Part shown: positions 50,050 to 64,000 of the stretch, piece after piece
How the letters are laid out: each line of letters begins with the position of its first letter
Position numbering within the stretch: the first letter of the stretch is position 1
Source of the DNA: Streptomyces sp. TLI_053
GTDB taxonomy: Bacteria > Actinomycetota > Actinomycetes > Streptomycetales > Streptomycetaceae
Direction: 5' to 3'
DNA: 64,000 bases
NCBI RefSeq assembly: GCF_900105395.1
Contig: NZ_LT629775.1
Coordinates: 2,808,501 to 2,872,500, forward strand
The notes under the pieces: generated by a model
Told to the model about the DNA's origin: nothing
Seen by the model: only the letters and a program-made list of their open reading frames with translations
Databases searched by the model: none
Program-made: the position numbers and the translations under genes

Positions 50050-50121
50050 ATGAATCACGTCCACGGGAGCAGACGGCTGACGGAGCCTCCGCGGAGGGGA
50101 CGTCCGGACACCGGTTCCTGA
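50050..50121 (+). CDS. Possible leader peptide before the StrR-like gene (23 aa)
   Basis: ATG 50050 has a very strong ribosome site, AAGGGGG, and runs 23 codons to TGA 50119-50121, ending 25 nt before the regulator start. The peptide is Arg/Pro-rich. A second overlapping frame ends at TGA 50148-50150 across the regulator's GTG. Translation of either could tune the regulator. Codon bias is too short to judge. Confidence 0.35.
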   Translation: MNHVHGSRRLTEPPRRGRPDTGS

Positions 50122-50146
50122 AGGTTCACATACGGGGGATGTCGCT

Positions 50147-51220
50147 GTGATCCATTCGCTCACCGAGTTGCTCGACCGTGCCCACGAGGAGGACGCCGCT
50201 CACCGCACCGCCCAGTCACCCGGCCCTCACCAGCCCCTGACTTCTACCAGAGGCGAACACCAGATCACCACACTCGCGATCGGCTCGCTCCGCCCGGCCG
50301 ACTCTCCGCGCCTGGGCGGGATGGACGAGGAGCACATCGCCCGGCTCGCGAGCGTGGAGACGCCGCTGCCGCCGATCCTGGTGGACCGGAGCACCCTCCG
50401 GGTGATCGACGGAATGCACCGCCTGGTGGCGGCGCTGGCCCAGGGACGCACCACCATCGAGGTCGAGTTCTTCGACGGGACCCCCGAGGAGGCCTTCCTC
50501 TGTTCCGTCATCACCAACGTCACCCACGGCCTCCCCCTCTCGCAGGCCGACCGGCGCGCGGCGGCCGCCCGGATCATCGCCTCGCAGCCGAACATGTCCG
50601 ACCGGGTGATCGCCCGGGCCTCCGGGCTGGGCGCCAAGGCGGTGGCCACCATCCGGCGGGCCGCCTCGGACAGCCTGCCCCCGATGACCTCCCGGGTCGG
50701 CATGGACGGCAAGGTCCGTCCGCTCGACGCCGCCGACCGCCGGTACAGGGCAGCCAAGGTCCTGGAGGACCGGCCGGACGCCTCCATCCGGGAGGTCGCC
50801 CGGATCGCCGGGATCTCCCCCGCCACCGCGAGCGACGTGCGTCGGCGGATCAGGGAGGGCCAGGCCCCGGTCCCCGTGCGGCTGGCCGCCGAGAAGCCGG
50901 CCCGCGGCGCCGAGGTTCCCGCACAGCCCACGGCCCCGAGCCAGGAGCGCAGACCCGACCTGCCGGTCGACGCGACGGCGATCATGAAGCGGCTGCTGCG
51001 GGACCCCTCGCTGCGCCACAAGGAGGAGGGGCGCCGGCTGCTGCGGCTGCTCCAGCAGAACTCGATCGCCTCCCAGGACTGGTACAGCCTGACGACCGCC
51101 GTCCCTCCGCACTCCGCGGCGCTCATCAGCAGGATGGCCCGGATGGTCGCCGACTCCTGGCTGGGCCTGGCCCAGGAACTGGACGGGCACGCGCGCGGCG
51201 GGGCCCGGGACGCCTCCTGA
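50147..51220 (+). CDS. StrR/NovG-type pathway-specific activator with ParB-like domain (357 aa)
   Basis: The N-terminal half is a ParB-like domain, with the characteristic LPPILVDRSTLRVIDGMHRL around residues 73-92 and GTPEEAFLCSVITNVTHGLPL after it. A helix-turn-helix follows (DRVIARASGLGAKAVATIRR near 155), with a second helical unit REVARIAGISPATASDVRRR. This layout is that of StrR, NovG and the glycopeptide-cluster regulators, which activate antibiotic genes by binding 9-N11-9 inverted repeats. Two such sites occur in this window, one upstream of this gene and one before the methyltransferase-tyrA operon. GTG 50147 overlaps a short upstream frame and follows GGGGGA. The gene converges on tyrA with a hairpin between. 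It is the likely cluster-situated activator of the NRPS. Confidence 0.9.
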   Translation: MIHSLTELLDRAHEEDAAHRTAQSPGPHQPLTSTRGEHQITTLAIGSLRPADSPRLGGMDEEHIARLASVETPLPPILVDRSTLRVIDGMHRLVAALAQGRTTIEVEFFDGTPEEAFLCSVITNVTHGLPLSQADRRAAAARIIASQPNMSDRVIARASGLGAKAVATIRRAASDSLPPMTSRVGMDGKVRPLDAADRRYRAAKVLEDRPDASIREVARIAGISPATASDVRRRIREGQAPVPVRLAAEKPARGAEVPAQPTAPSQERRPDLPVDATAIMKRLLRDPSLRHKEEGRRLLRLLQQNSIASQDWYSLTTAVPPHSAALISRMARMVADSWLGLAQELDGHARGGARDAS

Positions 51221-51240
51221 CCCCGGGCCGCCACCGGGGT
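51220..51240. terminator. Hairpin between the StrR-like gene and tyrA
   Basis: ACCCCGG (51220-51226) pairs with CCGGGGT (51234-51240) around a 7-nt loop, directly at the regulator stop and 29 nt past the tyrA stop on the other strand. Confidence 0.65.
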
Positions 51241-51269
51241 GGCCGGGTGCCCGCGCCTGCGGCATCCGG

Positions 51270-52367
51270 CTACCCCACCGGCCATTCGCGCGCCACGAGC
51301 GCGCGTTCCAGGGCGCCGGCCTGCGCCTCGGCCACCGCGAGGTGGACCAGGGCCGTCCGGCCCGCCTCCGGGTGCTCCAGGCGGACGTCGGTGACGTTCG
51401 CCCCGGCCCCCGCGACGTCCGCGAACAGCCGCGCGAGTTCGCCGGGCCGGTCGCCGATCGGCACAGCGAGCGTCCGGCTCCGCACCGGCGGACCGCCGCG
51501 CCCACCGAAGACGCCGGTGCCCTCCCCGTTCCACTCCCCCAGCAGCCCGCGCATCATCCCGCCGTCCTCGCGCCCGGACGTCCCCGGCTCACCCGTCCTG
51601 CCCGGCGCCGCCAGGCCGCGCAGGCCTGCCGCCGCCTCCCGCAGGTCCGCCGCCCACTCGTCGACCGCATCGGCGACCGCCGTCGCGTTGGCCCGCAGCA
51701 CCTCGCCCCACAGCTCCGGGTCGGCCGCCGCCGTCCAGGCGAGGTCGCCCGTTCCCGGACCGGACAGCTCCGCGGTGTCCCGGCCCGCCCGCCGCACCCG
51801 CTCGGCCAGCAGCCTGGCCACCACGTACGGCGCGTGCGACAGCAGCGCCAGCGCCCGGTCGTGCGCGGCCGCCTCCATCACCACCGGGACGGCGCGGCAC
51901 AGCGCGACCAGCTCCAGCACTTTGTTGAGGGTCTCGGTGCCGGCCTCCGGCCTCGGGGTCAGCACCCAGCTGCGGCGCTCGAAGAGGTCCGCCCGGGCGC
52001 CCAGCGCGCCGGGCCGCTGCCCGCCGGCCAGCGGGTGGCCGCCGACGTAGTGCACCGGGTCGCAGCCCAGCGCGACGGCGTCCCGCTCCGGCCCGGACTT
52101 GACGCTGGCCACATCGGTGTAGTGCCGCGCCGCCCCCCTGGTCTGGAGGCCGGCGAGCACCCCGCCGACCGCCCCGGGCGGCACCGCCACCACGGCCAGG
52201 TCCACCGGCCCGGCCGGCTCCTCGGCCAGCCCCGCGCCCAGCGAGGCCGCCGTCAGCTCGGCCGTCCGGTCGACGTCCGACAGGTACACCTGCACGCCCC
52301 GGGTCACCAGTGCCAGGGCCACCGAGGTCCCGATCAGCCCGGTGCCCACGACCAGCGCGGATCGCAT
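51270..52367 (-). CDS. tyrA: Prephenate dehydrogenase with ACT domain (365 aa)
   Basis: TyrA converts prephenate to 4-hydroxyphenylpyruvate with NAD+. The Rossmann motif VVGTGLIGTS is at residues 6-15, the catalytic-region HPLAGG near 118, and a C-terminal ACT-like domain near 293-360 (RTLAVPIGDRPGELARLF). In Hpg-containing antibiotic clusters a second copy of this enzyme supplies the precursor of 4-hydroxyphenylglycine, and the adjacent NRPS has a predicted Hpg module. It follows the methyltransferase gene by 35 nt in the same operon, whose promoter region has a StrR-type box. ATG 52367 follows GGGGACGG. The other Hpg enzymes (4-hydroxymandelate synthase, oxidase, transaminase) are not in the window. 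Confidence 0.9.
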   Translation of the reverse strand: MRSALVVGTGLIGTSVALALVTRGVQVYLSDVDRTAELTAASLGAGLAEEPAGPVDLAVVAVPPGAVGGVLAGLQTRGAARHYTDVASVKSGPERDAVALGCDPVHYVGGHPLAGGQRPGALGARADLFERRSWVLTPRPEAGTETLNKVLELVALCRAVPVVMEAAAHDRALALLSHAPYVVARLLAERVRRAGRDTAELSGPGTGDLAWTAAADPELWGEVLRANATAVADAVDEWAADLREAAAGLRGLAAPGRTGEPGTSGREDGGMMRGLLGEWNGEGTGVFGGRGGPPVRSRTLAVPIGDRPGELARLFADVAGAGANVTDVRLEHPEAGRTALVHLAVAEAQAGALERALVAREWPVG

Positions 52368-52402
52368 CGCCGTCCCCTACCGCTCCGTGGTCCCGGCCGC
52401 CG

Positions 52403-53530
52403 TCACGCCGGGACCGCCTCGATCAGGCTGAGCGCGAACGGCAGCTCCACCACCCGGCGCACGGTCAGGCCGGCTCGGCGCAGCAGGCCGAAGTACTCCG
52501 CCTCGGTGCGCTCCCGGCCGCCCTGGTGCAGGGCCAGCATCCGCATGTCCAGTTCCTTGCCGAGGTGGGGGCGGTCGTCGTCGGGCAGCAGCATGTCCAG
52601 CAGCAGCACCCGGCCGTCGTCCGGCATCGCCGCGCGGACGTTGCGCAGAATGGTGACGGCGGTGTCGTCGGCCCAGTTGTGGACGATGTTGGACAGCAGG
52701 TAGGCGTCGGCCGGCGGGACCGCCTCGAAGAAGTCCCCTGCCACCAGCTCGCACCGGTCGACGACCTGCTCGCCGGCCAGGAACCCGCGCGCGCCGGCCA
52801 GGACGGACGCCAGCTCGAAGAGCACCCCGCGCAGCCCCGGGTTGGCCCGGAGCACCGTGGCCAGGATGGTGCCCGACCCGCCGCCGATGTCGGCGAGGGT
52901 GCCGGTCCCGGCGAAGTCGTAGCGCTCGACGACCGCCGCGGCGATCGCCCGCGAGCGCGTCACCATGTGGGCGTCGAAGTGCTCCCGGGCCTCGGGGTGG
53001 CTCTCGAGGTAGGCGTAGAAGGAGCCGAACTTCGCCCCGAACGGGGACTTCCCGGTCCGCACGGCGTCCGCGAGCGAGCCCATCGCGTCAATGAAGTCGG
53101 GCGCGCCCTGGGGTATGACCACCGAGCGCATCGAGCGCTCGTCGCCCGCGTCCAGCGTCCGGCCGGCGTCGGTCAGCGCGTACCGCGTGCCGCCCTCGCC
53201 GTCCGGGACCGAGCGCACCACGCCGAGGGTCGCGTTGGTGCGCAGCAACCGGGCCAGCGCGCCCTCGTCCACCGCGCAGAGGCCGGCGAGCTCGGCCACG
53301 CCCATCGGCCGCTCGTTCAGCCGGCGCGCCAGGTCGAGGTCGACGAACGCGTACAGCGCGGAGAACCGCCACTGGCCGCGGATCACCTCCCAGATGACGG
53401 CCCTCGGGTCGTCGCTGCCGACCACGTCCTTCACCGCCCCGGGCGCGACGTCTCCGGGCGCGACGTCTCCGGGCGCCGGCAGCGGGCGGGCGCCGTCGGT
53501 GGGGTGGACGTCGACGTCGGTGATGGCCAT
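52403..53530 (-). CDS. SAM-dependent O-methyltransferase (375 aa)
   Basis: The architecture is that of plant-COMT-like small-molecule methyltransferases of actinomycete clusters: an N-terminal dimerisation/winged-helix part (GVAELAGLCAVDEGALARLL), then the SAM motif LADIGGGSGTILATVL near 225-240 and the catalytic-His region NIVHNWADD near 292. Substrates are usually phenolic hydroxyls, so the Hpg or a second aromatic residue of the peptide is a candidate; C- or N-methylation cannot be excluded. ATG 53530 follows CTGGAGAGTC. The N-terminus has a duplicated five-residue unit (DVAPG) from a 15-bp repeat. It is the first gene of the operon with tyrA, and a StrR-type box lies 277 bp upstream. Confidence 0.9.
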   Translation of the reverse strand: MAITDVDVHPTDGARPLPAPGDVAPGDVAPGAVKDVVGSDDPRAVIWEVIRGQWRFSALYAFVDLDLARRLNERPMGVAELAGLCAVDEGALARLLRTNATLGVVRSVPDGEGGTRYALTDAGRTLDAGDERSMRSVVIPQGAPDFIDAMGSLADAVRTGKSPFGAKFGSFYAYLESHPEAREHFDAHMVTRSRAIAAAVVERYDFAGTGTLADIGGGSGTILATVLRANPGLRGVLFELASVLAGARGFLAGEQVVDRCELVAGDFFEAVPPADAYLLSNIVHNWADDTAVTILRNVRAAMPDDGRVLLLDMLLPDDDRPHLGKELDMRMLALHQGGRERTEAEYFGLLRRAGLTVRRVVELPFALSLIEAVPA

Positions 53531-53806
53531 GACTCTCCAGAAGGTGTGGGAGGTATCCGTGAAGGCGCCGTGAGTGGCGGGAGGACGGCGGATGCGCGCG
53601 TCGTCCGCCCGGTGCCCTGCCGGGTGCCACGGGCGGGGCGGTGGAGGTGGAGGACCCGGCCCCGGTGGAGCGGCGGTCCGGACGAGGGGCCGGCCCGTGT
53701 GGGTGGCCGGCGGCTCCGTTGGCCGCAGGAAGAAGTACCGCGGCCTGGCGCCCATCGAAGGTATCGCGGGCACCGGAGCCGATCAACTACCCTCTGTGCG
53801 ACCGGC

Positions 53807-53835
53807 GTTCAACTGCAGCGACGGCGCAGTCGAAC
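53807..53835. promoter_or_regulatory. StrR-type box 2, upstream of the methyltransferase-tyrA operon
   Basis: GTTCAACTG (53807-53815), N11, CAGTCGAAC (53827-53835) differs from the StrR consensus GTTCGACTG-N11-CAGTCGAAC at one of 18 positions. It lies in the 341-bp gap 53531-53871, which has no gene. No other such match was found in the window apart from box 1. Confidence 0.8.
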
Positions 53836-53871
53836 GTGACCGCGCCGTCCGGAGGGCGGGCGGTCAGGCGG

Positions 53872-54732
53872 TCAGGCGGTGCGGAGCTCCAGGGTGCAGC
53901 ACTTGACGCTTCCGCCGGCCTTCAGCAGCTCCGTCAGGTCCACGCCGATCGGCTCGAAACCGCGCTCCCGCAGCTGGGCCATCAGCCCCACCGCCGACTG
54001 CGGCAGCAACACGTGCCGCCCGTCGGAGAACGCGTTCAGGCCGAACACCGCGGCGTCCTCGGCGCTCGCCCGGACCGCGTCGGGGAACAGCGTCTCCAGG
54101 ACCCGCCGACTGGAATCCGAGAACGCCTCCGGGTAATACATGATCTCGTCGTCCGAAAGCACGCTGAGCGCGGTGTCCAGGTGGTAGTGCCGGGGGTTGA
54201 CCAGGGTCAGCGAGACCACCGGGAGTCCGAAGAAATCCTGCGCCTCGGCGTGCGAACGGCGGTCGGTCCGGAATCCCGAACCCGCCAGGATCGTCCGCCC
54301 GGCGAGCAGGTAGTCCCCCTCGCCCTCGTTGATGTACTCGGGCCAGTGGACGGAATCGAAGCCGTTCTCCTCGAACCAGCGCAGATAGGCCGGCCCCTCG
54401 GCGGTGCGCTCCCGGTGCCGGAACCGCGCGCCCAGCACCCGGCCGTCGACCACGGTCGCGCCGTTGGCCGCGAACACCATGTCGGGCAGGCCCTGTTCGG
54501 GCGCGATGACCTCGACGGTGTGGCCGAGGCCGACGTACAGGTCGCGCAGCTGCTCCCACTGGGCGACCGCCAGGTCCCGGCTGGTGGGCTTCTCCGGGAC
54601 CATCCACGGATTGATCGAGTAGTTGACGTCGAAATGGCTCGGCGGGCACATCAGCAGGCGCTTCGGAGTCATGGTCCGGACATTCCGGGAAGCCCGGGCG
54701 GGGACCGTTTCGGTGAGGTCGTCGATCAGCAA
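53872..54732 (-). CDS. Dimethylargininase/amidinotransferase-fold hydrolase (286 aa)
   Basis: The protein belongs to the guanidino-group-modifying fold, closest by eye to dimethylarginine dimethylaminohydrolase. Visible landmarks are MVFAANGA, EGEGDYL, RHYHLDTAL and the C-terminal nucleophile Cys in SVKCCTLE. Substrates are arginine-like guanidines, hydrolysed to citrulline or its analogues. TTG 54732 has GAGGGG upstream and is chosen; ATG 54672 is in frame 20 codons later without a ribosome site. In streptomycetes this enzyme usually sits with ornithine aminotransferase in arginine catabolism; here it stands alone between the StrR-controlled operon and the NRPS. A strong terminator separates it from the NRPS, so it may or may not belong to the cluster. 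Confidence 0.85.
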   Translation of the reverse strand: MLIDDLTETVPARASRNVRTMTPKRLLMCPPSHFDVNYSINPWMVPEKPTSRDLAVAQWEQLRDLYVGLGHTVEVIAPEQGLPDMVFAANGATVVDGRVLGARFRHRERTAEGPAYLRWFEENGFDSVHWPEYINEGEGDYLLAGRTILAGSGFRTDRRSHAEAQDFFGLPVVSLTLVNPRHYHLDTALSVLSDDEIMYYPEAFSDSSRRVLETLFPDAVRASAEDAAVFGLNAFSDGRHVLLPQSAVGLMAQLRERGFEPIGVDLTELLKAGGSVKCCTLELRTA

Positions 54733-54848
54733 GATGAAATCCCCTCGGGAATCTGTGGAGCCGTCCGGAGGGCCGAACGGCGAAAAATGTGACGGTCATT
54801 CACGGTAGGGAATTCCGCGGCGGCCCGGCAAGCGTGCCCGCCGGAACA

Positions 54849-54889
54849 CCGGCGGCCCTTCCCGAGGGGGGTACGGGAAGGGCCGCCGG
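54849..54889 (-). terminator. Terminator after the NRPS gene
   Basis: A perfect 16-bp stem (54849-54864 with 54874-54889) with a 9-nt loop lies 34 nt after the NRPS stop. It separates the NRPS transcript from the dimethylargininase gene. Confidence 0.92.
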
Positions 54890-54922
54890 AATCTCCCGCG
54901 CCCGGCCGCGGCCGGGCGGCGG

Positions 54923-64000
<9,078 letters not shown>

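Noticed and set aside
53531..53773. An 81-residue Pro-rich N-terminal extension of the methyltransferase
   Set aside because: It lacks domain character and a ribosome site; ATG 53530 has GGAGAG upstream and matches the family's length.

Overview
The window is about 70% G+C, its genes have strongly G/C-biased third codon positions, and it carries PadR, LuxR-LAL, StrR-type and TetR regulators, small Streptomyces-type proteins and a large NRPS. This points to a streptomycete (Streptomyces or Kitasatospora). No rRNA, tRNA, CRISPR array, transposase or integrase was seen. All functions are read from sequence motifs; no database search was run.

Region 1 (1-26075) is a defence island. Its backbone is a class 1 DISARM system on the minus strand. 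It reads drmD (SNF2 helicase) and drmMI (adenine methylase) at 21346-13800, then drmA (helicase), drmB (DUF1998) and drmC (phospholipase D fold) at 6690-216. Partners overlap by 4 nt at three of their junctions. About 7 kb of other genes lies between drmMI and drmA: a DUF262-DUF1524 nuclease carrying an alkyltransferase-like (ATL) domain, a three-gene operon ending in a STAND/NB-ARC-TPR ATPase, and a formyltransferase. Two soluble Ser/Thr kinases lie directly upstream of drmD in the same direction. A UvrD-type helicase with a RelE-like N-terminus diverges from them.

Region 2 (26318-39709) holds ordinary accessory metabolism and regulators: a SnoaL-like protein, PadR, a membrane protein, a LuxR-LAL regulator, DUF1275, an amidohydrolase, an isochorismatase-like hydrolase with DoxX, Dps, an alpha/beta hydrolase, and a TetR/SDR pair. 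The TetR and SDR genes share three CGGAT-N5-ATCCG palindromes.

Region 3 (39791-49080) has a tightly coupled five-gene operon: GT2 glycosyltransferase, FAD oxidoreductase, PLP aminotransferase, a small unknown protein and a GMC oxidoreductase. It looks like an orphan biosynthetic unit. A luciferase-like monooxygenase, a wHTH/membrane-protein pair and a TetR gene follow.

Region 4 (49820-64000) is the left part of an NRPS cluster. It contains a StrR/NovG-type activator, prephenate dehydrogenase, an O-methyltransferase, a dimethylargininase-like enzyme and the last three modules of an NRPS ending in a thioesterase. The A-domain codes read as Val, 4-hydroxyphenylglycine (Hpg) and an unassigned, possibly aromatic, residue. 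Two StrR-type boxes (9-N11-9 palindromes) lie upstream of the regulator and of the methyltransferase-tyrA operon, so the regulator, the tyrosine-branch enzyme and the Hpg module fit one pathway.
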